Shown here: positions 1-6,859 of the stretch, one piece after another
Layout: every line of letters starts with the position of its first letter
Position numbering within the stretch: position 1 is the stretch's first letter
NCBI GenBank assembly: GCA_032111745.1
Contig: JAULUH010000539.1
Span: 1 to 12,921, forward strand
Direction of reading: 5' to 3'
Source of the DNA: JAULUH01 sp032111745
Lineage (GTDB): Bacteria; Chloroflexota; Anaerolineae; JAAEKA01
DNA: 12,921 nt
Position numbers and translations under genes: made by a program
Notes under the pieces: model-generated
The model's input: the letters and a program-made list of their open reading frames with translations, nothing else
What the model was told of the DNA's origin: nothing
Database searches by the model: none

Positions 1-1
1 C

Positions 2-733
2 GGCAACGCGGCCGGGCTAGGTGGCTCGATCTACAATAGCGGTGGCCAAGTGCTCCTGCAGAATACGATTGTTGCCTACAGCCTCGGGGGCGGGGAGTGT
101 CGCGGCTGGATCACCGACGGCGGCGGGAACCTCAGCTATCCCGAGGCCAGCTGCTCGGGTCTCAACCTCGATCCCCTGCTCGGTCCACTGCAGGACAACG
201 GTGGCCCCACGCTCACCATGGCCCCCGGCGCGGGTAGCCCGGCCATCGACGCCGCGGTGGATGCCATCTGCGCCGCCGCCCCGGTCAACAACCTCGACCA
301 GCGCGGGGTGGCCCGTCCCCAGGGGTGGCATTGCGACATCGGCGCTGTGGAGCAGCAGCTCTACACCCTGCCGCGGCCCTGGCCCATCGACATCAAGCCG
401 GGCAGCGACCCCAACTCCATCAACTGCGGAAACGCCAAGGAGGTCATCACTGTGGCCATCCTGACGACCGATGTCCTGGATGCCACGACCATCGACCACG
501 CTACCGTGGTCTTCGAGGGCGCGACCGAGACCCACGTGAACAAGAAGACCGGCGAGCCAACCCGCCACGTGGAGGATGTGGACGGCGACGGGGACATGGA
601 CCTGGTGCTCCATTTTAACCTGGGCGACACCCGCCTGACGTGCGGGTCCACGGAAGCCATGCTGGTAGGTCTGACCTTCGACGGCAAGCCGATCACAGGT
701 GCGGACTACGTGCGGATGGTCGGGAATAAGTGA
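2..733 (+). CDS. C-terminal part of a secreted beta-helix (choice-of-anchor Q type) protein
   Basis: The frame is open from the window edge, so the N-terminus lies outside. The first ~120 codons hold patterns of right-handed parallel beta-helix surface proteins: GGSIYNSGG, QNTIVAYS, then NGGPTLTMAPGAGSPAIDA and DQRGVARPQ..CDIGAVE. These are the hallmarks of polymorphic-outer-membrane/choice-of-anchor-Q proteins. From about base 385 a second domain begins with IDIKPGSDPNSIN and carries DVDGDGDMD, a calcium-binding-like acidic loop (about 576-602). This C-terminal module is common in large secreted proteins of environmental bacteria. The protein ends in VRMVGNK with no hydrophobic anchor, LPXTG or PEP-CTERM signal, so it is probably released or held by another route. 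Extracellular location and a binding role are inference; no catalytic residues can be assigned. Downstream gene remnants are unrelated. Confidence 0.85.
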   Translation, partial: GNAAGLGGSIYNSGGQVLLQNTIVAYSLGGGECRGWITDGGGNLSYPEASCSGLNLDPLLGPLQDNGGPTLTMAPGAGSPAIDAAVDAICAAAPVNNLDQRGVARPQGWHCDIGAVEQQLYTLPRPWPIDIKPGSDPNSINCGNAKEVITVAILTTDVLDATTIDHATVVFEGATETHVNKKTGEPTRHVEDVDGDGDMDLVLHFNLGDTRLTCGSTEAMLVGLTFDGKPITGADYVRMVGNK

Positions 734-786
734 GAAACGCGGGCACCGGTGCGAATACAGCCCGGATGGCCCGCATGAATAGCTAA

Positions 787-822
787 GTACGGCGTCTCAG
801 GCTGCGGCATGAGGCGCCGTAC
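787..822 (+). terminator. Strong hairpin downstream of the beta-helix gene, possible terminator
   Basis: GTACGGCGTCTCA (787-799) pairs with TGAGGCGCCGTAC (810-822) over 13 bp, including one G-U wobble, across a 10-nt loop. It starts 53 bases after the stop at 731-733. No T-run follows, so an intrinsic terminator is only a possibility. It could equally be a small palindromic repeat or an RNA-stabilising stem. Confidence 0.3.
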
Positions 823-865
823 GCGTTGCCTGGTGCCAGCATTGCGCTGGTGCATGTCTTCACTG

Positions 866-970
866 GCGCGCGCCCTAAACGACACCGCCAACCCGCCCAT
901 TCTGGCCCTAAATGAGAAGATGGGCTATCGCCGGCTGCCGGGGTGTCTGGCGTGGGAGAAAGTGTTGTAG
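866..970 (+). pseudogene. C-terminal relic of a GNAT acetyltransferase
   Basis: Frame 2 encodes the 34 residues from ALARALNDTANPPILALNEK to the stop TAG at 968-970, ending MGYRR..PG.LAWEKVL. The N-x-T-x-N-x-P-(I/M)-L-A-(L/I)-N-E-K-(L/M)-G-(F/Y) run is the signature C-terminal segment of GNAT-fold N-acetyltransferases: the beta4/alpha4 region plus the final strand ending in W-x-x-x-E/K-x-L. Upstream the frame is closed by a stop at 776-778. The intervening bases include a 13-bp palindrome and do not read as GNAT sequence, so the acetyl-CoA-binding N-terminal part is gone. It is a decayed fragment and not a working gene. Confidence 0.6.
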
Positions 971-1000
971 CACGTCCCGAATAGTAGCCAGCCCCTCCGC

Positions 1001-1459
1001 CTAGCCCCGCGGCCCTCGACCTCGAAGTCTCTGGTTCAACTCCCATAAGGCGGTTCGATCGCCGTCATACTTCAACTGATGGTACGCCTCCTCATAGGGC
1101 AGCCACTTGTAGGCGATGTGTTCCTGTGACAAGGTGATCCGATCATCTTGTGCCAAGACCCCAAAGCAGTACTGCGGTATCACGTAAACGTCCTCACCCC
1201 ACAGGTGGCTGTCACGAAACTCGGTTACCCGCACCGGCTCGACCGTGTCCAGTTCAAGGAAGAGCGCATGGGAAGCTATGCCGGTTTCTTCCCACGTTTC
1301 TCTCCTGGCTGCTTCGAGCGGTGTCTCGTCATCTTCGCCTCCGCCGGCGATGGCTTGCCACCAGCCTGCGTCAGCGCGTTTCAGCAACGCATACTCGAAC
1401 TCGCCATCGCCGACCTGGCGATAAGGGTATACGAGAACCTGAAAAGGGGCTCTGGTCAT
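1001..1459 (-). CDS. Nudix hydrolase
   Basis: This is a complete 152-residue Nudix protein, the usual length for single-domain members such as dATP/dihydroneopterin-triphosphate pyrophosphatases. The Nudix box G-x5-E-x7-R-E-x-x-E-E-x-G-I is fully conserved at about residues 40-62, with the glutamates that bind the metal. The family hydrolyses nucleoside diphosphates linked to another moiety (X) in the cytoplasm. The N-terminal VLVYPYR and the later VYVIPQYCFGV and HIAYKWLPYEEA resemble the NudB-like branch, but the substrate cannot be told from sequence. The ATG at 1459 overlaps the stop codon of a short upstream frame (ATGA), which suggests translational coupling and supports this start. The neighbouring genes are broken, so this is one of the few intact ones. 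Confidence 0.9.
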   Translation of the reverse strand: MTRAPFQVLVYPYRQVGDGEFEYALLKRADAGWWQAIAGGGEDDETPLEAARRETWEETGIASHALFLELDTVEPVRVTEFRDSHLWGEDVYVIPQYCFGVLAQDDRITLSQEHIAYKWLPYEEAYHQLKYDGDRTALWELNQRLRGRGPRG

Positions 1460-1555
1460 AGGATGATGTCCCCGTCTTGAATGTCGCCGATTGGGTCCCT
1501 GATTTCCGCGTGCAGCGGGTCACGAGTGGCAAGTGTCATACCGCGGACTATACTT
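1456..1555 (-). CDS. C-terminal remnant of a gene upstream of the Nudix gene, cut by ISL3
   Basis: On the minus strand a frame runs out of the ISL3 end and reads MTLATRDPLHAEIRDPIGDI from the ATG at 1539. It ends in QDGDIIL and a TGA that overlaps the Nudix ATG as ATGA. The overlap is typical of genes in one operon. The simplest reading is that the ISL3 element interrupted the preceding gene and left its last 27 or so codons. It may instead be a short coupling leader peptide, but no ribosome-binding site is visible before 1539. I do not recognise the family. Confidence 0.35.
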
Positions 1556-1576
1556 GCTCTTCCGCACTTTTCGTGA
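1556..1576 (-). repeat. Probable terminal inverted repeat of the ISL3 element (transposase 3' side)
   Basis: GCTCTTCCGCACTTTTCGTG lies immediately after the transposase stop codon (TAA at 1577-1579, minus strand). From memory it resembles the ends of ISL3-family elements. No partner repeat is visible on the other side, as expected because the transposase N-terminus and left end are lost. Confidence 0.45.
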
Positions 1577-2956
1577 TTAGGGATCCGGTGGCGCTGGCCG
1601 TGGTGAAAACAGGACCCGGCTACGGAGCAGTCCGAAGCTGGCTCGACCATACATGTGGCGTTTGATGCGCTTGAGACGATTCACATGGCTCTCGACCGGT
1701 CCGTTGCTCCAGTGATAGACCAGGGTGGCTCTGACCGCCTCGTAATCGCTGCGCAAGGTGATGGCAAAGCGCCGCAATTCGGCTACGCCGCTCGCCTCAG
1801 CTTGCTGCAGCCAGGTGTCGAGAGCCTCGACCTGGCGTTCACTGATCATCCGGCGGAAGGATTGCACCAACGGGTAGATCTGTGCTGCCATGCTCGAGAT
1901 CTCGAGCAGTGCTGCCTGGGCCGCTTTCTGTTCGCCGATCAGATCTGCGGCATCATGCACCAGGAGCCAGGCCGCATGCCGGGCTGACAGTCGAGGCGTA
2001 ACGGGGGTTGGCGCTTTAGGCGCCTCATCATTGGCGAGTGGCTTGAGATACCGGCTCACCAAGCGCCACACACTCGAATAGCTACCACGGAAGCCGTCGT
2101 TCTCGAGCTCGGCATGGAGTTGCTTGACGTCACGGCAGCCTGCCTGCCAACGTTGCCTCAGGTAGGGCAGATAGGCCACAGCGTTCGATGTCATGCGGTG
2201 TCCCGATGCTCGTTTGAGATAGACGTCTAGAGCCAGGTAGTGGCTGACCGTTCCGCGGCCCATCCCCAGTCTTCGAGCAATCTCGCGCTGACTGTGCCCT
2301 TCTTGCATGAGGGCTTTGACTTCGTCGAACCGCAGCTCAGCCAGCGACTTCTGCTCCTTAGGAGAGACAACGGGCTCGTCACCCATCACATCTTGTGGGT
2401 CGTCGTCATTTCGAGCAGCTATCTGCTGGTCTGACGCCACTGGAAGCGGCATCTGGGCCGAAATGTCGGCCAAATTGGCATGCTCTGAGGCAAGAAACGT
2501 CGTAGCGATCTTCTCTGCGGTGGCTCTCAGGTCCGTTGGATGGCGGTCAAACAGGCGCTTTAGGGTGTCGACCAGGTTTTGCATGAGATGAAAACGGCCG
2601 GCTACCTGAACCGCCTCAGGAGCACCGGCTGTAGCGCCCTTGATGTAGTCGGCTCCGCGATCGCGGCTGATGATCTTAACACCGGGATGGGATTTGAGCC
2701 ACGTCGCCAGGGCCTCACCGCTACGCTCAGATAGCAGATCCACTACCCTGCGTGTTTCCAGATCCACCAAGATGGTGCCGTATCGCTGGCCTTTGCAGAG
2801 CGCCCAGTCGTCTACACCCAACACCCGCGGCGATGCCTCGACCTCGAGCTCCCGTGGGATCAGGCGCAACACGGTATCGCCACTGATGCTCATCTGCAGG
2901 CGTGTCAGCAATCTGCTGCCTGGCTCACCACCGACCTCAAGCGCTACATCCGCCAA
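1577..2956 (-). pseudogene. ISL3-family transposase, N-terminally truncated and fused to a hydrolase
   Basis: From about base 2956 downward the minus-strand frame reads as an ISL3 transposase. LADVALEVGGEPGSRLL and DTVLRLI come first, then the DDE core: RVLGVDDWALCKGQRYGTIL (first Asp), IISRDRGADY (second Asp) and NGPVESHVNRLKRIKRHMYG (Glu). A helix-turn-helix-bearing insertion (EGHSQREIARRLGMGRGTVS) sits between the second and third motifs, as in the long ISL3 subgroup. All three catalytic acids are present. The N-terminal zinc-ribbon/DNA-binding region of about 80-100 residues is missing. Its place is taken in frame by alpha/beta-hydrolase sequence from gene B. Without the binding domain and the left end, the element should be immobile. 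The chimeric frame stays open from 3649 to 1577 (690 codons). Confidence 0.85.
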
Positions 2957-3786
2957 CATAGGCAGGATAACATCGAGTGATTTGCCGATACGGTCGAGAT
3001 CGTAAGGGCTGACCATCATCACGCCGTGCACATCTGGCGAGGCTGCTGCGATGATCGGCCGCCATAGTTCCGGCTCCAGATGCAGATAACCGCCCGCGCC
3101 GATGGTCAAGAAGACCTTCTGGTCCAAGATGCCGCGCAGTGCCATCACCATCGCGACCTCGCCGCCTTTCGAGAACCCACTCCATAAGAGTCTGTCTTCT
3201 GCGATGGGGAACTGGCTGCGGATCGATTGGACATGCGCCAGGACAGTCTCGATATTCTCGTCGTGGTCGTCCCACCAATGCTGTCCGCACGCTACGAGGT
3301 GAGGCGCCAACGGGAAGGTAGCCAGCCACCCCTGCTGCCGCGCGCAGGACCATTGCTGAGCCGCGTCACACGTGTTGAAGCCGTTCCCGTGCAGGCCCAC
3401 CAGCAAGGGGTAGGGTGGGTGGACGTCTGGCGGTGCAAGCGTGATGGGCACCATCCGGCCAAGACGCCAATAGGCTTGTTCTTTTCCGCCAGGACTTGAA
3501 GGCACTGCTGGAAGCGGGGATAGCCTTGAAGAGGTGCGAGGTGGGGACTGCGCCGCAGAAACCAGGCAGACAGCCAGTGGTCGGTGTCGAGCGAGTCTTC
3601 CAGCCAGTCGAGCGCCGCCTGCGGCCGGCCCAGGCGCACGGCGAGGCAAAGGTAGTTGAAACGCAGGAAACTATCGTCCAGCGGCTCCATCCAGGCCGCG
3701 CACAGGTGAAGAGCCTGATCGAGTTCCTCGCGCGCCAGGTGACCGGAGACCAGTTTGTGGACTTCGTGGGGTTTGGGCGTGGTCAT
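2940..3786 (-). pseudogene. Gene B: TPR-like plus alpha/beta-hydrolase protein, frameshifted and C-terminally truncated
   Basis: The gene starts at ATG 3786 (MTTPKPHEVHKLV), 22 bp after the stop of gene A. About 100 residues of helical TPR-like sequence follow (LAREELDQALHLCAAWM, LAVRLGRPQAALDWLEDSLD, LRRSPHLAPLQGYPRFQQCL). Near 3478-3492 the frame is lost. The continuation lies in another frame: YWRLGRMVPITLAPP, PLLVGLHGNGFN (oxyanion region), the nucleophile elbow SGFSKGG (Ser near 3171) and MMVSPYDLD (likely catalytic Asp). Known proteins of this architecture are esterase/phospholipase-like alpha/beta hydrolases with an N-terminal helical-repeat domain. The C-terminal segment with the catalytic His is missing because the frame runs into ISL3 transposase. 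Two lesions (the frameshift and the missing His) make an active enzyme very unlikely. Confidence 0.75.
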
Positions 3787-4245
3787 GGTCGGTGGTGTGA
3801 GGCAGAGGCTAACGGTCGTCTTGATGCAGCTTAGCCAGCCAGGCCGGGTAGCTGAGAGAGTCGCCGCCGTCCAGTGAGACCGGCGGCGGGCCATGCACGG
3901 CGAAGAAGTGCGCCACGGCTTCGTCCAACAGGGCATCACCCGTGCTGACGGTCCAAAGGCCTCGAAGCCGAAGGATAGCCAGGTCCTGAAGGTTGCCTGC
4001 ACGTCGATCACCGTGAGTTCGATGTTGCAGCCGGCCTCCGGATACTGGTCCGGCGGTACTGCGATGAGTCTGACCGAGTCCAGCGAGATCTTCTGTGTAT
4101 AGCGTTTCTTTACGACCCTGCGCCATGGTCCCGACTGGTCCAGCTCGATTTCGAGTTGTGTTGCCATTGCCTCGGATGGATCAAAGGACCACTTCACCCA
4201 TTGATCCACACGACCGACCACGCCACCGAGAGAAAAGGGGCGCGG
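3714..4245. repeat. Copy 1 of a ~530-bp direct repeat spanning the gene A/gene B junction
   Basis: This segment matches 7609-8142 almost base for base, in the same orientation, with scattered substitutions and a few single-base indels. It covers the 3' two-thirds of gene A, the intergenic gap and the first ~24 codons of gene B. Matching stops abruptly at CCTG (3714/7609) and at GGGGCGCGG (4245/8142). I see no inverted repeats or transposase at the edges. Confidence 0.9.
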
Positions 4246-4509
4246 GCCTGCGATCAGCGCCTTGACTTCGAGCTTGCCCTGGCGCTGCTTGACGCCGACT
4301 GTATCGCACTGAGGCAGGAGCAAGTACTCGTCGATGCGCTCACGTTCGAGTTTGACGAAAGGCCTGGTGACAGTTCTCGGGTCATACTGGCCCTCCACAT
4401 TGATAGGTAGGCGTCCCTGAAGCGTGAACCAGTGCAATATGCGATCCCACGGGCTTTGCTCTGGCAGAAACCAACGGAGTTCGGCGCTGTGATAGAGATC
4501 GTTTGACAC
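3809..4509 (-). pseudogene. Gene A: unrecognised ~233-residue protein, one frameshift
   Basis: The start is GTG 4509, fixed by AAGGAGG seven bases upstream. The protein opens SNDLYHSAELRWFLPEQSPW and continues ERIDEYLLLPQCDTVGVKQR, GKLEVKALIAG, VDQWVKWSFDPSE, WRRVVKKRYTQKISLD and CNIELTVIDV. Basic residues alternate within predicted strands (V-K-Q-R, L-E-V-K, W-V-K-W-S, V-K-K-R-Y). That pattern and the early E-L-R-W recall CYTH/triphosphate-tunnel proteins, but this is weak inference. Comparison with the second copy (7704-8142) shows one missing C at about 3934. After it the proper frame continues LLDEAVAHFFAVHGPPPVSL to the stop at 3809-3811. As written, the gene is broken. It lies directly upstream of gene B in the same direction, which suggests an A-B operon. 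Confidence 0.6.
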
Positions 4510-4516
4510 GGGGAAG

Positions 4517-4523
4517 CCTCCTT
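4517..4523 (-). promoter_or_regulatory. Ribosome-binding site of gene A
   Basis: AAGGAGG on the minus strand, seven bases before GTG 4509, is a near-perfect Shine-Dalgarno sequence. It decides the start of gene A, since the same frame is open upstream to 4836 without protein-like character. Confidence 0.7.
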
Positions 4524-4583
4524 GCGTTGTTGCGAGCCGGACCAAGGGCGGACTCCTTGCCTTCGCGCTCTGGCGCCAGGATA

Positions 4584-4769
4584 CATCAACTCCGTGGGAC
4601 GGAAAAGCCCAAGCAAGGCCGGTTTTGTCACTTTTTCGATCGCGCTGAGCGGAAACCGATCCGAGAACCCTGAAACGATGGCGATGGCAATGAGAAAGGC
4701 ATGATTCTGTTGCTCGAGGCTGAGGATGCCGGAGCTCAAGAACAGGGTGATGGCGAGCGCTGAAAGGGC
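4584..4769 (-). pseudogene. Relic of a membrane-protein C-terminus
   Basis: After a stop at 4772-4770 the minus strand reads ALSALAITLFLSSGILSLEQ, then HAFLIAIAIVSGFSDRFPLS and AIEKVTK. These are two hydrophobic segments separated by a short polar turn. The ending 'hydrophobic helix - G-F-S-(D/E)-R-F' resembles the last membrane helix of some bacterial inner-membrane proteins. There is no start codon in good context, and the frame then drifts into sequence that overlaps gene A in another frame. I take it as a decayed fragment lying between an ISKra4 relic and gene A. The family is not identified. Confidence 0.3.
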
Positions 4770-4877
4770 TCAAACCATCAGCCGGGCGGCTGTAAGGGTT
4801 AGCGTTGGCGATCGCCTCGACTTTTGCTGCTAGCATGTCGGGAGCGACAGTAGTAGTTGCGCCTCTTGTCGCACCTG

Positions 4878-5104
4878 TTAAGGCACTTCCGCTCCATCTG
4901 CCGTCTTAACCGGAGTGTGTGGATACGACGCAGCTCGCTGCTGGAAGAATACCAGCAACAGCTGAGCACCGAGACCTAATAACCGTTTGAACAACTCGCG
5001 CTCCACCTGTCGGCGGTCTTCGCTGTACTGTCTGTTACCTAGGCCAACATGGATTCGAGTTCTGCCCGAATATCCTGTACAATCTGCTCGGTGTTGAACG
5101 ACAT
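4878..5104 (-). pseudogene. N-terminal relic of an ISKra4-family transposase
   Basis: GGAGG stands six bases before ATG 5104, followed by MSFNTEQIVQDIRAELESML-A-stop (TAG at 5041-5039). Reading on gives VTDSTAKTAD. After a one-base shift near 5015 comes RQVERELFKRLLGLGAQLLL, then VFFQQRAASYP and PVKTADGAEVP, stopping at 4880-4878. Together these match the usual start of ISKra4 transposases as I remember it: an acidic N-terminal helix, (Y)VT linker, V-E-x-x-L-F-(R/K)-R-L-L-x-L-G-A-Q-L-L, and a P-V proline-rich strand. There is an internal stop, a frameshift, and loss of the whole catalytic part. The remaining sequence down to about 4850 is unrecognisable. Confidence 0.55.
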
Positions 5105-5187
5105 CGCTGTCCTCCAGAGTATATCGGGTGTTCTTGGTCGATCATCCGACTATACCTCAGATGAGCCTGTCGTTCAACCCATTTTGA

Positions 5188-5715
5188 ATGCACCCAATAC
5201 ACTTCCTGCCACGGCCCCAATGCGATGCCGAGATCGGGCCCTTACAGCGGCTGCCGCGGCCGGTGCCCAGCCGTGCATTGCGCTGCATCGCCTTCACTGC
5301 CACAACGCTGCAACGCCTGGTGGCCTCGCAAGAGATGAACGACCTGTGGCAGCGCGACGATCCGCAGCAGCGCCTCTGGCTGGCGCTGCACGAGGCCGGC
5401 CTGCTGGTGGAATACTGCTACCAGGTCGGCCATCCGGACGGCGACGTGGTCGTGGACTTCGCGCTGTTCTGCCGTGACGGCCGCATCGCCGTGTTATGCA
5501 ACGACGCGGACGACGAGGGCGCGCTGCGTGAACGGCGGCCGGCCGACTATGAGTTGACCACCGGAGGCTGGACGGTGCTGCGTTTCAGCCAGCAGGAGTT
5601 GGAGGCCGAGTTGACCCGCTGCGCCGGCGGCATCATCGCCACGGTGCGGTGGCTGGGCGGACAGGTCGTCCCCCATGCGCTGGGGCCGGTCTGGAACACT
5701 GGGCGTGCGGCGTGA
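5188..5715 (+). CDS. Endonuclease-like (DUF559/Vsr-like fold?) protein, start uncertain
   Basis: A 175-residue protein can be read from ATG 5188, which directly follows an in-frame TGA. The core LWLALHEAGLLVEYCYQVG, VVVDFALFCRDGRIAVLCND, ADYELTTGGWTVLRFSQQEL has the order of a PD-(D/E)XK domain of the DUF559/Vsr type: a Glu-bearing helix, VDFxLxxxDGxIAV strands, and GWxVLRF followed by a helix. The usual second acidic/Lys pair (ExK or ExQ) is replaced by AVLC, so nuclease activity is doubtful. The first ~40 residues are rich in Pro/Arg and lack a visible ribosome-binding site. The real protein may begin later or may be the C-terminal piece of a longer gene truncated near the ISKra4 relic. The next gene in the same direction starts 76 bp downstream, beyond a palindrome. 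Confidence 0.6.
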   Translation: MHPIHFLPRPQCDAEIGPLQRLPRPVPSRALRCIAFTATTLQRLVASQEMNDLWQRDDPQQRLWLALHEAGLLVEYCYQVGHPDGDVVVDFALFCRDGRIAVLCNDADDEGALRERRPADYELTTGGWTVLRFSQQELEAELTRCAGGIIATVRWLGGQVVPHALGPVWNTGRAA

Positions 5716-5759
5716 AGCGTGAAACGTGAGGTCGTTGGCGGGAGTGTTCACGCTTCACG
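5711..5759. repeat. 13-bp perfect inverted repeat of the GTGAAGCGTGAA intergenic type
   Basis: CGTGAAGCGTGAA (5711-5723) is the exact reverse complement of TTCACGCTTCACG (5747-5759), with a 23-nt loop. The left arm overlaps the stop codon of the 5188-5715 gene. Related words are repeated around it (AAACGTGAG, ACGTTTCACGG). There is no T-run. It may act as a stem in the transcript between the two genes, or be a dispersed palindromic repeat. Confidence 0.7.
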
Positions 5760-5791
5760 TTTCACGGCGAGAAGTCCTGAGTGGAGCAAAG

Positions 5792-6853
5792 ATGACCAAT
5801 GCCTTCCTGATCTACGGTTCCTACGGCTACACCGGCGACCTGATCGCGCGCGAGGCAGTGGCGCGCGGGCTGCGGCCAATCCTGGCCGGCCGCGATCCCC
5901 AGCGGCTGGCGCGGCAGGCGGCTGAACTGGGACTGCAACACGTGGCCTTCAGCCTGGACGACCGCGCGACCATGGACCTGGCGCTGACCCAGGTCAGGTT
6001 GGTGCTGCACTGCGCCGGGCCGTTCAGCCGCACGGCGCGGCCCATGGTCGACGGCTGCCTGCGCAACGGCGTTCACTACCTGGATATCACCGGCGAGATC
6101 GCAGTCTTTGAGGCGCTGGCCCGGCGCAGCGCCGAGGCCCAGGCCGCCGGCGTGATGGTGCTGCCCGGCGCGGGCTTCGACGTGGTGCCCAGCGACTGCC
6201 TGGCCGCGCACCTCAAGCGCCGCCTGCCCACGGCTGACCGGCTGGCGCTGGGCATCCGCGGCCTGGGCAGCGGCATCTCGCGCGGCACGCTCACCACCGG
6301 CGCTGAGAGCCTGGGCGGGGCCACCTGGGTGCGCCGCGATGGCCGGCTGGTGGAGCTGCCGCCCGGCTCGTTGACGCGCTCCATCAACTTCGGCCGCGGC
6401 ATGGTGTCCTGCGCGGCGATCGGCTGGGGCGATGTGGCCACGGCCTACTACAGCACCGGCATCCCCAACGTCGAGGTCTACTTTGCCATTCCGTCCGCGA
6501 TGCGCTGGGGCATGCGCGCCATGGGCTATTTTAACCCGCTGCTGCGCTCGCGGCCGGCCCAGGCCGCGCTCAAGGCCGCCATCCAGCGCCAGCCGCCCGG
6601 TCCGAACGACCAGCAACGCGCCCGCGGCCGCAGCCTGCTGTGGGGCGAGGTGACCGACCCGGCCGGCCAGCGCCGCGTCAGCCGCCTGAACACGCCCGAG
6701 GGCTACACCCTGACCGTGCTGGCGTCGCTGGCCATGGTCGAGAAGGCGCTGGCCGGGCAGGCGACGCCCGGCTTCCAGACGCCGTCGCTGGCTTACGGTC
6801 CCGACCTGGTGATGGAACTGCCGGGCGTGAGTCGCGAGGATGTGGCAAACTGA
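5792..6853 (+). CDS. Saccharopine dehydrogenase family NAD(P)-binding oxidoreductase
   Basis: This is a complete protein of 353 residues, chosen to start at ATG 5792 because GGAG lies 5 bases upstream and MTNAFLIYGSYGYTG is a standard beginning. GSYGYTG at residues 9-15 is the Rossmann dinucleotide loop. LAGRDPQRL, LVLHCAGPFSR, GVHYLDITGE and GAGFDVVPSDCLAAHLKRRL are family hallmarks. The C-terminal region (WVRRDGRLVELP..., YFAIPSAMRWG) matches the branch that includes trans-acting enoyl reductases rather than true lysine-pathway saccharopine dehydrogenases. A cytoplasmic NAD(P)H-dependent reductase on an unknown substrate is the best supported role. It sits 6 bp before the DUF2071 gene, so the two are very probably co-transcribed. 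It shows no lesions, unlike most of the window. Confidence 0.88.
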   Translation: MTNAFLIYGSYGYTGDLIAREAVARGLRPILAGRDPQRLARQAAELGLQHVAFSLDDRATMDLALTQVRLVLHCAGPFSRTARPMVDGCLRNGVHYLDITGEIAVFEALARRSAEAQAAGVMVLPGAGFDVVPSDCLAAHLKRRLPTADRLALGIRGLGSGISRGTLTTGAESLGGATWVRRDGRLVELPPGSLTRSINFGRGMVSCAAIGWGDVATAYYSTGIPNVEVYFAIPSAMRWGMRAMGYFNPLLRSRPAQAALKAAIQRQPPGPNDQQRARGRSLLWGEVTDPAGQRRVSRLNTPEGYTLTVLASLAMVEKALAGQATPGFQTPSLAYGPDLVMELPGVSREDVAN

Positions 6854-6859
6854 TCGACT

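Larger units (their letters stand above)
1556..2956 (-). mobile_element. Truncated ISL3-family insertion sequence
   Basis: The extent is set by the inverted repeat at 1556-1576 and the point near 2925-2960 where ISL3 homology gives way to hydrolase sequence. The right end is preserved; the left end and the start of the transposase are deleted. The right end separates the Nudix gene from whatever preceded it in its operon. Confidence 0.7.

Noticed and set aside
17..613. A 198-codon minus-strand frame near the window start.
   Set aside because: It is antisense to the beta-helix gene, whose motifs are clear; the frame is a shadow.
4510..4836. An N-terminal extension of gene A in the same open frame.
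   Set aside because: The stretch lacks protein-like character, and the ribosome-binding site at 4517-4523 places the start at 4509.
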